Assembly: GCA_001801825.1 (NCBI GenBank)
Contig: MGYR01000173.1
Location: 526-20,890, forward strand
DNA: 20,365 nt
From: Gammaproteobacteria bacterium RIFCSPLOWO2_02_FULL_56_15
GTDB lineage: Bacteria > Pseudomonadota > Gammaproteobacteria > Eutrophobiales > Eutrophobiaceae
Direction of reading: 5' to 3'
Both the position numbers and the translations under genes were made by a program. Position 1 is the first letter of the stretch. Each line of letters opens with the position of its first letter. Shown here piece by piece: positions 1 to 8,124 of this stretch. A model generated the notes under the pieces. That model was not told where the DNA came from. It made no database searches and worked only from the letters and a program-made list of their open reading frames with translations.

Positions 1-1
1 A

Positions 2-187
2 CTGGGTTTGGACATCAAGGCAGGCCGGCTCAAAGTTCTGTTGGAGCAATTCGAGCCGCCAGCGCGTCCCATCTATGCCGTGTATCTGCATCGCACCCAT
101 CTGTCCGCCAAGGTGAGCACTTTCGTCGAGTTCCTCTACAACCTGTATCAACCGGTGCCGTACTGGGAGCATTGGACCGAGGAGTAA
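2..187 (+). CDS. LysR-type transcriptional regulator, C-terminal fragment (5' end outside window)
   Basis: The reading frame is open from the first bases and stops with TAA at 185-187, giving 61 visible residues. The fragment reads like the end of a LysR substrate-binding domain: a PIYAVYLHRTHLSAKV stretch, then FVEFL and a PYW motif close to the C-terminus. In LysR regulators this part closes the second lobe of the effector-binding domain; the N-terminal winged helix lies upstream of the window. The ligand and target genes cannot be deduced. The Sel1 gene follows 114 bases later with its own perfect -10 box, so the two need not be co-transcribed. Family assignment is fairly safe; subfamily unknown. 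Confidence 0.75.
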   Translation: MGLDIKAGRLKVLLEQFEPPARPIYAVYLHRTHLSAKVSTFVEFLYNLYQPVPYWEHWTEE

Positions 188-210
188 CCCCGGATCCTGA
201 AAAATTCCTC

Positions 211-239
211 GGGCATGGGGGAAATAGGTCTAATATAAT
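211..239 (+). promoter_or_regulatory. Candidate sigma70 promoter for the Sel1-repeat gene
   Basis: A perfect TATAAT lies at 234-239. The best -35 at 17-bp spacing is GGGCAT (211-216), which is poor, so an activator may be needed. Predicted transcription would start near 246, leaving a leader of about 55 bases before the ATG at 302. Seen by eye only. Confidence 0.4.
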
Positions 240-301
240 CAGGTACATTGGTCGAATAGATACCTTTCTGTACGGGATGTGGCCTTTATCCCTGCTCGAT
301 T

Positions 302-1585
302 ATGGCGGGTAATCTCACACTGGGTATTTCTGCTGCATTGCATGGTCAAGATATGTCTGTTGATATCACACAAGTAACGGCTGAGGCCATGGCTGGTGAA
401 CAGTCAATGCAGTTGCAACTGGCCGAGATGTATGAGAGCGGTAATGGTATAACCCTGGATTATGGTCAGGCGGCACATTGGTACCAGAAGGCGGCGTTAC
501 AGGGAGTAGCGATTGCCCAGTCCCGGCTGGGACAGATGTACCTGCGTGGTTATGGTGTCGCAGAGGACCACCGCCTGGCGGTGAAATGGTTGCGGCTGGC
601 GGTGGAACAGGACGATGCCAGCGCTCAGGCGAATCTCGCCTGGTGTTACCAGGAAGGGCTTGGTGTGGGCAGGGATCACCATCAAGCCTTTGCCTTGTAT
701 CTGCTTGCCGCGGAGCAGGGACATACCGGGGCCAGTTATAACCTGGGTTTTATGTATGCCGGCGGTGTTGGAACTGCAAGGGACCCGCACCGCGCAGTAC
801 ACTGGTATCTGCAAGCTGCGGAGCGCGGCCACACCCGCGCCCAGTTGAATGTCGGCATGATGCTCGCCAGGGGGGAAGGAACAAAGAAAGACGAATACGA
901 GGCTGTCCGGTGGTATAAGGAAGCCGCTGCTAAGGGGTACGCCAAGGCACAGTACAACCTGGGCCTCATGTATATGGGTGGTCATGGGGTGGCGCAGGAT
1001 GAGCAACAGGCCTTTTACTGGATCAAGAAATCCGCTGAGCAGGGCTATTACAAGGCGCAATTCAATCTGGGACTGCTCTACCTGCATGGGATGGGTGTGG
1101 AGCGCGATTATGAAGACGCCTTTACCCAGTTTGCTCGTTCCGCTGAGCAGGGCTATGCGAAGGCTGCCTATCAGATGGCCAAGATGTACCAGACCGGTCA
1201 GGGTGTGGAGGTCAACGAGATCGAGGCCATCAAGTGCTATCAGTGGGCTGCGGAACGCGGTTATGCCAAGGCGCAATACCGTATAGGACGCGTGTATCTG
1301 GATGGAAAAGGGGCCCAGCAGGATCGGGAACTGGCGTGCAGATGGTTTGAGAAGGCCGCCCTGCAGGGCTATGTCAAAGCCCAATATATTCTCGGGATCT
1401 GCTATGCCAAGGGTTATGGTGTGGTCAGGGATTACCAGCACTCCTGGGCCTGGTTGTCACTGGCCTGCGAATCGGGGGATGCATCGGTTGTCGCCATGCG
1501 AGATCGGATCGCTGGGAATCTCGCCGGCCCGGCGCTTGAGGAAGCGCGGCAACTGGCGCTATATTGGCGTGGCCAATATTCCTGA
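302..1585 (+). CDS. Sel1-repeat (TPR-like) protein, about ten tandem repeats
   Basis: The 427-residue protein is nearly all Sel1-like repeats, which fold as alpha/alpha solenoids used for protein-protein contacts. From about residue 34, ten units recur every 36 residues with the pattern AxAQxxLGxxYxxGxGVxxDxxxAxxWxxxAAxxG; examples are AKAQYNLGLMYMGGHG and YKAQFNLGLLYLHGMG. A degenerate last unit ends near residue 410. There is no signal peptide or membrane segment, so it is probably cytosolic, unlike many secreted Sel1 proteins. The start is uncertain: no Shine-Dalgarno precedes 302, and in-frame ATGs at 353 and 389 (GAGG just upstream) are alternatives; all keep the repeats. No enzymatic domain is visible, and its partner is unknown. 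It stands alone, converging with fhs. Confidence 0.85.
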   Translation: MAGNLTLGISAALHGQDMSVDITQVTAEAMAGEQSMQLQLAEMYESGNGITLDYGQAAHWYQKAALQGVAIAQSRLGQMYLRGYGVAEDHRLAVKWLRLAVEQDDASAQANLAWCYQEGLGVGRDHHQAFALYLLAAEQGHTGASYNLGFMYAGGVGTARDPHRAVHWYLQAAERGHTRAQLNVGMMLARGEGTKKDEYEAVRWYKEAAAKGYAKAQYNLGLMYMGGHGVAQDEQQAFYWIKKSAEQGYYKAQFNLGLLYLHGMGVERDYEDAFTQFARSAEQGYAKAAYQMAKMYQTGQGVEVNEIEAIKCYQWAAERGYAKAQYRIGRVYLDGKGAQQDRELACRWFEKAALQGYVKAQYILGICYAKGYGVVRDYQHSWAWLSLACESGDASVVAMRDRIAGNLAGPALEEARQLALYWRGQYS

Positions 1586-1635
1586 TCCGGGAAACTAGAT
1601 AGTTGTTCCGAATCATTTGGTCCTTTGGGTAATTG

Positions 1636-1663
1636 GTAAGGGCGAAAGATGTTTCGCCCCTAC
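1636..1663. terminator. Stem-loop between convergent Sel1 and fhs genes
   Basis: GGGCGAAA (1640-1647) pairs with TTTCGCCC (1652-1659) around a GATG loop. One mismatch and three more pairs (GTA/TAC) extend the stem to 1636-1663. Lying between two gene ends, it could stop transcription from both sides. Neither flank has a T-run, so it may instead be a palindromic intergenic repeat or a 3'-end-protecting hairpin. Confidence 0.45.
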
Positions 1664-1681
1664 ATGCTGCATACGGGGGAA

Positions 1682-3355
1682 CTAGAACAATCCCGTGATA
1701 TTGCCGTGCTCGTCGATGTCGATCTTCACGGCTGCGGGGACCTTAGGCAGCCCAGGCATGGTCATCATGTTGCCCGCGATGGCCACGATGAACCCGGCGC
1801 CGTTGGATACGCGCACTTCACTGATCTCGACAATATGATCGGTAGGCGCGCCGCGCACGGCCGGGTCCGTGGTGAATGACATCTGGGTCTTGGCTATGCA
1901 TACCGGGAAGTTACCGTATTGCTTACTCAGGGTATCGATCTGCTTCCGGACCGCCCCGTTTGCCGTGACCCCCGCTGCCCCGTAGATCTTGGTCGCGATT
2001 GCTTCAATCTTCTCCCAGAGGCCGGCGTTTTCGTCATACACATACTTATGCTGACCAGGCCGCTTATCCACGATTTCCACGACGGTCCGGGCCAGTTCTT
2101 CCGCACCGGCGCTGCCCTCGGCCCAGTGCCTGGCAACCACGGCCTTGCCGCCCAGGGCGGCCACGCTGTTTTGGAGCAGTTTGATCTCGGCGTCGGTGTC
2201 GGCGGTGAAGTGGTTGATGGAGACCACGCAAGGCAGGCTGTAATGGTTCTGGATATTGTTGAAATGCCGCTTCAGGTTTTCCATGCCTTTTTCCAGCGCC
2301 GCCAGGTTTTCCTTACCCAGATCTTCCTTGTTGATACCGCCGTGATATTTCAAGGCCCGGACCGTCGCCACCAGTACTATGGCAGCGGGTTTGAGTCCGG
2401 CCTTGCGGCATTTGATGTCGATGAATTTTTCCGCGCCGAGATCCGCTCCGAAACCAGCCTCGGTGACCACGTAGTCGGCCAGTTTGAGCGCCGTACGCGT
2501 GGCCGTGACACTGTTACAACCATGCGCGATATTGGCGAAGGGTCCGCCGTGGATGATGGCCAGGTTATTTTCGAGCGTCTGCACCAGGTTGGGTTTGATG
2601 GCGTCTTTCAGGAGGACTGCCATGGCGCCATGGGCGTTGAGCTCCCTGGCGTGAACCGGCCGGCGATCACCCCGCGTGTAGCCGATGACGATATTCCCCA
2701 TACGGTGCTTCAGATCCATGAGTGATGTGGCCAGGCAAAAGATGGCCATGACCTCGGAGGCCACGGTGATGTCATATCCGTCCTCGCGGGGGTAACCATT
2801 GGCCGTTCCACCAAGTGAATTGATGATCTTGCGTAAGGCCCGGTCGTTCATGTCCACCACGCGCTTCCAGGTCACGAGTCTGGGGTCGATATTCAACTCG
2901 TTGCCGTGGTGGATGTGGTTGTCGATCATCGCGGAAAGCAGGTTGTGGGCAGTGCTGATCGCGTGAAAGTCGCCGGTAAAATGCAGGTTGATATCCTCCA
3001 TCGGAACGACCTGTGCATAGCCGCCGCCGGCGGCGCCGCCCTTGACGCCGAAACAGGGTCCGAGAGAAGGTTCCCGCAGGCAGACCAGGGTATTCTTGCC
3101 GATACGGTTCATGGCATCCGCAAGGCCGACCGAGGTCGTGGTCTTGCCTTCTCCGGCTGGTGTCGCACTGATGGCCGTGCTCAGGATCAATTTACCGTCT
3201 TTCCGATCCTTGAGGCTGTCGATAAAGTCCATCGATATCTTTGCTTTGTAGTGACCATAGGGTTCCAGATGCTCGGGTGCTATGCCACATTGCTTCATGG
3301 CCAGTTCCATGATGGGTTTCTTGTTTGCTTTTTGTGCAATCTCAATATCGGACAT
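1682..3355 (-). CDS. fhs: Formate--tetrahydrofolate ligase
   Basis: Fhs joins formate to tetrahydrofolate using ATP, giving 10-formyl-THF for one-carbon metabolism, including purine and formyl-Met synthesis. The 557 residues match the usual family length. The ATP-binding P-loop reads TPAGEGKTTT at residues 65-74, followed by family signatures LREPSLGPCFGVKGGAAGGG (about 93-112) and GDFHAISTAHNLL. The C-terminal part has NGAGF and a pro-rich MPGLPKVPAA. The start is supported by AGGAG eight bases before the ATG. The gene stands alone, divergent from pyrG across a 565-base gap and converging with the Sel1 gene. It is complete, with no sign of damage. Function could run forward (formate assimilation) or in reverse; the sequence does not tell which. 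Confidence 0.97.
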   Translation of the reverse strand: MSDIEIAQKANKKPIMELAMKQCGIAPEHLEPYGHYKAKISMDFIDSLKDRKDGKLILSTAISATPAGEGKTTTSVGLADAMNRIGKNTLVCLREPSLGPCFGVKGGAAGGGYAQVVPMEDINLHFTGDFHAISTAHNLLSAMIDNHIHHGNELNIDPRLVTWKRVVDMNDRALRKIINSLGGTANGYPREDGYDITVASEVMAIFCLATSLMDLKHRMGNIVIGYTRGDRRPVHARELNAHGAMAVLLKDAIKPNLVQTLENNLAIIHGGPFANIAHGCNSVTATRTALKLADYVVTEAGFGADLGAEKFIDIKCRKAGLKPAAIVLVATVRALKYHGGINKEDLGKENLAALEKGMENLKRHFNNIQNHYSLPCVVSINHFTADTDAEIKLLQNSVAALGGKAVVARHWAEGSAGAEELARTVVEIVDKRPGQHKYVYDENAGLWEKIEAIATKIYGAAGVTANGAVRKQIDTLSKQYGNFPVCIAKTQMSFTTDPAVRGAPTDHIVEISEVRVSNGAGFIVAIAGNMMTMPGLPKVPAAVKIDIDEHGNITGLF

Positions 3356-3470
3356 CAGTCGTACTCCTGCGATTAATTATTTCTTGTAGTCGCCAGTCCT
3401 TTGCCAGGAAGGCCGGGGCATAACCGAGGCGAGACAGGGTTATGCACAGATTTAAATCAGGAACATCTAA

Positions 3471-3651
3471 GGAACCTCTGAATAAGTATCTACATCGTCA
3501 TGCTGGTGAATACCAGCATCCAGTAGACAATTGTTTTTACTGGATTCTGGCCTTACCGGGAACTGCTCCTGCGTTCCCGGCACCTCCGCCATCCATGGCG
3601 GTCGCGCCAGAATGACAACCTAACTATTTTTTAGACTTATTCAGAGCTTCC
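3471..3651. mobile_element. MITE-like element, 181 bp, 17-bp terminal inverted repeats, CTAA target duplication
   Basis: The left end GGAACCTCTGAATAAGT (3471-3487) and the right end ACTTATTCAGAGCTTCC (3635-3651) are inverted copies matching at 16 of 17 bases. CTAA flanks both sides (3467-3470 and 3652-3655), as expected for a 4-bp target duplication. A YTAR-type 4-bp target is typical of the IS5 subgroup of the IS5 family, so an IS5-like transposase may mobilise it; this is inference. There is no coding capacity. The interior holds four hairpins (3500-3519, 3520-3543, 3556-3580, 3586-3601) and a subterminal inverted repeat (3497-3506 with 3607-3616, 9 of 10). Confidence 0.75.
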
Positions 3652-3865
3652 CTAAGGATTCGCCGCTTCACGGTCGGGAGGCGGATTATAACTGATAATG
3701 GCTGTTTCGCTAACTATTCGCATGCTCGGCTGATGTAAACGACGGATAGAGGCAGTATAGATTTTTTTACTACGGAAAATCCGGAATGCAGAAAACTTCC
3801 CATGGAGAAGCTGGGCATAATCTGATAGCATCCAATCCCTGATATGACACTCCCGCCGGCCCTCT

Positions 3866-3903
3866 TTCGCCTCGATAACGGTTCCGCCGAACCGACAGGC
3901 GAA
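3866..3903 (+). promoter_or_regulatory. Nested stem-loop immediately upstream of pyrG
   Basis: TTCGCCT (3866-3872) pairs with AGGCGAA (3897-3903). Inside it CGGTTC (3879-3884) pairs with GAACCG (3889-3894) around a CGCC loop. The structure ends 17 bases before the pyrG ATG, followed by a run of six Cs (3905-3910) and no clear Shine-Dalgarno. It could control pyrG translation or transcription, or be an operator; no T-run supports a classical terminator. Confidence 0.45.
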
Positions 3904-3920
3904 TACCCCCCGAAATATTT

Positions 3921-5597
3921 ATGACCACATCCAAGGGCACACGCTTTATATTCATTACGGGTGGCGTTGTCTCATCACTGGGGAAGGGGATAGCCTCCGC
4001 TTCACTGGGCGCCCTGCTTGAAGCCCGGGGGATCAAGGTGACTCTGCTCAAACTCGATCCGTACATCAATGTCGATCCGGGCACCATGAGCCCGTTTCAG
4101 CACGGCGAGGTCTATGTCACTGAGGATGGGGCAGAAACCGATCTGGACCTCGGACATTACGAACGCTTTGTCCGGACCAGGATGGGCAAACGTAACAACT
4201 TCACCACCGGCAGGATCTACCTGAACGTGATCCAGAAGGAACGGCAGGGCGCTTATCTGGGCGCCACGGTACAGGTCATTCCGCATATTACTGACGAGAT
4301 CAAGCGTTGCGTCCTGGAGGGCGCCGGGAATGCCGAGATCGCCATGGTCGAGATCGGCGGCACGGTGGGAGACATCGAGTCACAACCATTTCTGGAAGCC
4401 ATCCGCCAGATGCGGATAGAAGTGGGCGTGGAGCGCACATTATTCATGCATCTTACCCTGGTGCCTTATCTGCAGATGGTGGGCGAGATCAAGACCAAAC
4501 CGACCCAGCACTCTGTGAAGGAACTCCGATCCATCGGTATCCAGCCGGATATACTGCTTTGCCGTACCGACTACCGGCCATTGCCGGATAATGAACGCAA
4601 GAAAATGGCGCTGTTCACCAATGTCAGCGAATCCGCCATCATCTCCGCCATCGACGTGGATAATATCTATCGGATACCCCGACTCTACCATGAGCAGGGC
4701 CTGGACGAGATTGTGGTGCAGAAATTTGGTCTGGAGGTCCCGAAAGCGGATCTGTCCGAATGGGATCAGGTGGTTGAGGCAATGGCCCAGCCGGAGCGAG
4801 AGGTACATATCGCCATGGTGGGCAAGTACATGGATCTTACCGATTCTTACAAATCACTGACCGAGGCGCTGAAACATGCGGGGGCCAGAACCCGCTCCCG
4901 AGTGGTGATCGACTACGTCGATTCGGAAGAGATCGTCACGCGCGGGACCGATCGCCTGCGCGATGTGGATGCCATTCTGGTGCCTGGGGGCTTCGGTAAC
5001 CGTGGTATTGAGGGGAAGATCAGCGCGATCTGTTTCGCCAGGGTTAACGGTATTCCCTATCTCGGGATCTGCCTGGGTATGCAGCTTGCCGTGATTGAAT
5101 TTGCCCGGCATGTGGCCAATCTGGAGTCCGCCAACAGTTCGGAGTTTGACCCTAACACCCCGCATCCGGTGATTGCCTTGATCACCGAGTGGATGGATGA
5201 AAATGGCGTTCTGGAAACCCGCAGCGTGGATTCCGATCTGGGCGGGACCATGCGCCTCGGGGGGCAGACTTGCCACCTCGAAAAAGACAGCCTGGTGCGG
5301 AGACTTTATGGCCGGGACAGTATCGTTGAACGGCACCGGCACCGTTACGAATTCAACAACCGCTACCGCGAAACTCTGGAATCCGCCGGCCTGACGGTGG
5401 TGGGGACTTCTGCGGATGATCGACTGGTCGAGATTATCACGCTCGAAGATCACCCATGGTTTATCGGTTGCCAGTTTCATCCAGAGTTCACTTCAACCCC
5501 CAGAGACGGACATCCCTTGTTTACCGATTTCATACTCGCGGCTGCGAATTACCGGCGCACCGCCTCAGTCAAGTCCAGGCAAAATGCAGTTATGTAA
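3921..5597 (+). CDS. pyrG: CTP synthase (glutamine hydrolysing)
   Basis: PyrG makes CTP from UTP, ATP and glutamine, the last step of pyrimidine nucleotide synthesis. The N-terminal synthetase domain (about 1-270) carries FITGGVVSSLGKG (11-23, P-loop) and the KLDPYINVDPGTMSPFQHGE signature (about 44-63). The C-terminal class I glutamine amidotransferase (about 295-545) has nucleophile Cys384 in GICLGMQ and His520/Glu522 in FHPEF; the oxyanion strand is GGFGNRG. At 558 residues it is slightly longer than E. coli PyrG because of a short polar C-terminal tail. The start fits the family N-terminus, although no Shine-Dalgarno is evident. The last 14 bases overlap kdsA. All catalytic residues are present. 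Confidence 0.98.
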   Translation: MTTSKGTRFIFITGGVVSSLGKGIASASLGALLEARGIKVTLLKLDPYINVDPGTMSPFQHGEVYVTEDGAETDLDLGHYERFVRTRMGKRNNFTTGRIYLNVIQKERQGAYLGATVQVIPHITDEIKRCVLEGAGNAEIAMVEIGGTVGDIESQPFLEAIRQMRIEVGVERTLFMHLTLVPYLQMVGEIKTKPTQHSVKELRSIGIQPDILLCRTDYRPLPDNERKKMALFTNVSESAIISAIDVDNIYRIPRLYHEQGLDEIVVQKFGLEVPKADLSEWDQVVEAMAQPEREVHIAMVGKYMDLTDSYKSLTEALKHAGARTRSRVVIDYVDSEEIVTRGTDRLRDVDAILVPGGFGNRGIEGKISAICFARVNGIPYLGICLGMQLAVIEFARHVANLESANSSEFDPNTPHPVIALITEWMDENGVLETRSVDSDLGGTMRLGGQTCHLEKDSLVRRLYGRDSIVERHRHRYEFNNRYRETLESAGLTVVGTSADDRLVEIITLEDHPWFIGCQFHPEFTSTPRDGHPLFTDFILAAANYRRTASVKSRQNAVM

Positions 5598-6420
5598 CTT
5601 CGAGGTTGGAGGAACCAAGCCTTTTTTCCTGATCGCCGGCCCCTGTGTCATCGAAAGTGCGCAGTTGGCGATGGATACCGCGGGCAGCTTGCAGGAGATG
5701 ACCAAAGAACTGAATATCCCATACATCTACAAGTCATCTTTTGACAAAGCAAACCGTAGCAGTCATCTGAGTTTTCGCGGACCGGGGATCGAGAAGGGTC
5801 TGACGATACTCGCGGACATCAAGCACAGTCTCAAAATACCTGTTCTTACCGATGTGCATGAATACACGCCCCTGGAAGAGGTTGCGTCGGTGGTGGATGT
5901 GCTGCAAACACCCGCCTTCCTGTGTCGGCAGACGGATTTTATCCAACGGGTTGCAGCCCAAGGCTTGCCTGTTAATATTAAGAAGGGGCAGTTCATGGCG
6001 CCATGGGATATGAAGCAGGTGCTCGAAAAGGCGTATGCAACGGGCAATGACAGGATCATGCTGTGTGAAAGGGGAGCGAGTTTTGGCTACAATTACCTGG
6101 TTTCGGATATGCGGTCCCTGGTCATCATGGCCGGTTTCGGCTGCCCGGTGGTCTTCGATGCCACTCATTCCGTACAGTTGCCGGGCGGACTAGGCTATAG
6201 CTCGGGCGGTGAGCGTGAGTTCGTACCCGCGCTCGCCCGCGCCGCAGTGGCCGTGGGAACGGCAGGGGTGTTCATGGAAACTCACCCGGACCCGGATCGG
6301 GCATTGAGCGACGGACCCAACGCGGTTCCCCTGGCGGCAATGAAAACACTGCTGGAAAGTCTCCGGGCAATCGATAATCAGGTGAAATCAGGATTCGCCA
6401 ACCCCAGTCAACACAACTAA
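5584..6420 (+). CDS. kdsA: 3-deoxy-8-phosphooctulonate (Kdo-8-P) synthase, metal-dependent class
   Basis: KdsA condenses phosphoenolpyruvate with arabinose-5-phosphate to Kdo-8-phosphate, the precursor of the lipopolysaccharide inner-core sugar Kdo. Motifs include KSSFDKANRSS, FLCRQTD, KKGQFMAPWD, DATHSVQLPGG and METHPDPDRALSD. Cys21 in AGPCVIES, with the His of DATHS, the Glu of METH and the Asp of ALSD, fits the metal-binding set of the Aquifex-type enzyme; E. coli KdsA has Asn at the Cys position. I start the protein at the ATG at 5584 (278 residues), where family homology begins, and not at the upstream in-frame ATG at 5416, which lies deep in pyrG. It overlaps pyrG by 14 bases, suggesting translational coupling, and eno follows after 15 bases. 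Confidence 0.95.
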   Translation: MQLCNFEVGGTKPFFLIAGPCVIESAQLAMDTAGSLQEMTKELNIPYIYKSSFDKANRSSHLSFRGPGIEKGLTILADIKHSLKIPVLTDVHEYTPLEEVASVVDVLQTPAFLCRQTDFIQRVAAQGLPVNIKKGQFMAPWDMKQVLEKAYATGNDRIMLCERGASFGYNYLVSDMRSLVIMAGFGCPVVFDATHSVQLPGGLGYSSGGEREFVPALARAAVAVGTAGVFMETHPDPDRALSDGPNAVPLAAMKTLLESLRAIDNQVKSGFANPSQHN

Positions 6421-6435
6421 GGATTAGAAAGATTA

Positions 6436-7719
6436 ATGTCGAAAATAACCAACATCGTAGCACACGAAATTCTGGATTCCCGGGGCAACCCGACGATCGA
6501 GGCCGAGTTGCTGACCACCGCAGGCGCGCGCGGCAGCGCCATGGTTCCCTCGGGCGCTTCCACCGGTATTCGCGAGGCGCTGGAATTGCGGGACAACGAC
6601 AAGTCCCGCTACCGGGGCAAGGGCGTATTGCAGGCTATCGCCAACATCAGAGAGAGGATCCTCCCTGCGGTCGTCGGGATGGAAGTCAAGGATCAACTGG
6701 CGCTGGACAATGCACTCCTGCACCTGGACGGGACCGAAAACAAGAGCAATCTCGGGGCGAATGCCATTCTGGCGGTATCGTTGGCGGCTGCCCGGGCCGC
6801 AGCCAGTGAAGAATCCGTCCCCCTGTACCAGTATCTCGGGGGAGAAGGTCCCTTCGACATGCCGGTTCCCCAGATGAACATCATCAACGGCGGGGCGCAT
6901 GCGGATAACAACGTGGATATCCAGGAGTTCATGATCCTGCCGGTCGGCGCCGGAAGCCTGTGCGAGGCAGTGCGTTACGGAGCAGAGGTGTTCCACGCGC
7001 TGCGATCCGTACTGGCCGGAAAGGGATTGAATACTACAGTTGGGGACGAAGGCGGGTTTGCACCGGACCTCGCTTCCAATGAAGCAGCCATTGCCGTCAT
7101 TCTCAAGGCCATCGAAGAGGCCGGATTCTCCGCGGGAAAAGATATCCTGCTCGGTCTGGATATTGCCAGTTCCGAGTTTTACCGCGATGGTAGATATGTC
7201 CTCGGATCGGAAAACCGGAAGATGAATTCGGAGGAATTCCTGGAGTACATTGCCCCCTGGATCGACAGGTATCCGATCATCACTATCGAGGATGGCATGG
7301 CCGAGGAAGACTGGCGCGGTTGGAAATTATTGACGGATCGCCTGGGTGGCCGAGTGCAGATTGTTGGAGATGATCTGTTCGTCACCAATACGGCGATCCT
7401 CAAGCGGGGGATTGATGAGGGTATCGCCAACTCGATCCTGATCAAGCTCAACCAGATCGGGACCTTATCGGAAACCCTCGCAGCGGTTGATATGGCCAAG
7501 AAGGCCGGTTATACCGTGGTGATTTCCCATCGATCGGGTGAAACCGAAGATACCACCATCGCCGATCTGGCCGTGGCCACCTCTGCCGGACAGATCAAGA
7601 CCGGGTCACTGTCCCGATCGGATCGTGTTGCCAAGTATAATCGCCTGATGAAGATTGAACGTGAGCTTGGGGACCAGGCTCGATACCCGGGAAGGGCGGC
7701 CTTTTCTAATCTTTCCTGA
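6436..7719 (+). CDS. eno: Enolase (phosphopyruvate hydratase)
   Basis: Enolase interconverts 2-phosphoglycerate and phosphoenolpyruvate in glycolysis and gluconeogenesis; in gammaproteobacteria it is also often part of the RNA degradosome. The 427 residues match the usual length. Catalytic and metal-binding positions are intact: His155 and Glu164 (NGGAHADNNVDIQEF), Glu205 (GDEGGFAPD), Asp242 (GLDIAS), Glu285 (IEDGMAEEDW), Asp312 (GDDLFVTN), Lys337 (IKLNQIGT), His365 (ISHRSGET) and Lys388 (IKTGSLSRSD). The start follows kdsA by 15 bases with AAGGA overlapping the kdsA stop. Its product phosphoenolpyruvate is a KdsA substrate, so the neighbours are linked metabolically. Confidence 0.99.
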   Translation: MSKITNIVAHEILDSRGNPTIEAELLTTAGARGSAMVPSGASTGIREALELRDNDKSRYRGKGVLQAIANIRERILPAVVGMEVKDQLALDNALLHLDGTENKSNLGANAILAVSLAAARAAASEESVPLYQYLGGEGPFDMPVPQMNIINGGAHADNNVDIQEFMILPVGAGSLCEAVRYGAEVFHALRSVLAGKGLNTTVGDEGGFAPDLASNEAAIAVILKAIEEAGFSAGKDILLGLDIASSEFYRDGRYVLGSENRKMNSEEFLEYIAPWIDRYPIITIEDGMAEEDWRGWKLLTDRLGGRVQIVGDDLFVTNTAILKRGIDEGIANSILIKLNQIGTLSETLAAVDMAKKAGYTVVISHRSGETEDTTIADLAVATSAGQIKTGSLSRSDRVAKYNRLMKIERELGDQARYPGRAAFSNLS

Positions 7720-7827
7720 ACCCGGAAAGCTTTTGGAACAGTGCAACAGTAGCTCCTGTGGTCTGGTATGAAGCTGAGTGTGAGACGGCCCTGCGGTCGT
7801 CACATGGTTCCGTAAACGGAGATACCT

Positions 7828-8124
7828 GTGAAATTTGTTAGCGTACTACTGCTGGTCTTGCTGGTGGTTCTGCAATACCGCCTCTGGAGCGGTAATGGCA
7901 GCATACCCCATGTACGCCAGCTGGAACAGTCAAAACAGGCCCAGCAGGAGGAAAACCAGAGGTTGCAGGAACGGAACCGATCCCTCGCTGCGGAAGTGGT
8001 CGATCTGAAACAGGGACTGGATGCCATCGAGGAACGTGCCAGGACTGAAATGGGCATGATCAAACAGGATGAGACCTTTATCCAGGTGATCGATCGCAAG
8101 AAAATTGCGACCCCGGAGAACTGA
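7828..8124 (+). CDS. ftsB: Cell division protein FtsB
   Basis: FtsB is a small bitopic inner-membrane protein that joins FtsL and FtsQ in the divisome and helps activate septal peptidoglycan synthesis. The 98 residues begin with a very short cytoplasmic end, one hydrophobic segment (about 3-17, VSVLLLVLLVVLQ) and then a periplasmic coiled coil rich in Gln, Glu and Leu (about 27-75). The RARTEMGMIKQDETF stretch is typical of the family's C-terminal part. The start is GTG, with GGAGA five bases upstream (7818-7822). It lies 108 bases after eno and overlaps ispD by one base. The order eno-ftsB-ispD-ispF supports the call. Confidence 0.95.
   Translation: MKFVSVLLLVLLVVLQYRLWSGNGSIPHVRQLEQSKQAQQEENQRLQERNRSLAAEVVDLKQGLDAIEERARTEMGMIKQDETFIQVIDRKKIATPEN

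Larger units (their letters stand above)
3356..3920. other. Divergent fhs/pyrG intergenic region
   Basis: This 565-base stretch has no credible gene. It holds the fhs ribosome-binding site (AGGAG on the minus strand near 3364-3368), a MITE-like element at 3471-3651 and a nested hairpin at 3866-3903. Promoters for both genes should lie here; I saw no convincing -35/-10 pair. A TATAGA at about 3756 lacks a matching -35. Confidence 0.6.

Noticed and set aside
497..1441. 314-codon open frame antisense to the Sel1 gene
   Set aside because: The repeat periodicity of the Sel1 gene keeps this antisense frame open; the translation has no recognisable domain, and the sense frame is clearly the coding one.
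1919..2725. 268-codon open frame antisense to fhs
   Set aside because: It lies wholly within fhs, which is a complete, well-conserved enzyme gene; the translation shows no family motif.
3739..3762. TATAGA as a pyrG -10 box
   Set aside because: No hexamer resembling TTGACA lies 16-18 bases upstream.
5416..5583. N-terminal extension of kdsA from an upstream in-frame ATG
   Set aside because: The extension lies inside the conserved pyrG glutaminase coding region and does not match KdsA; family homology starts at 5584.
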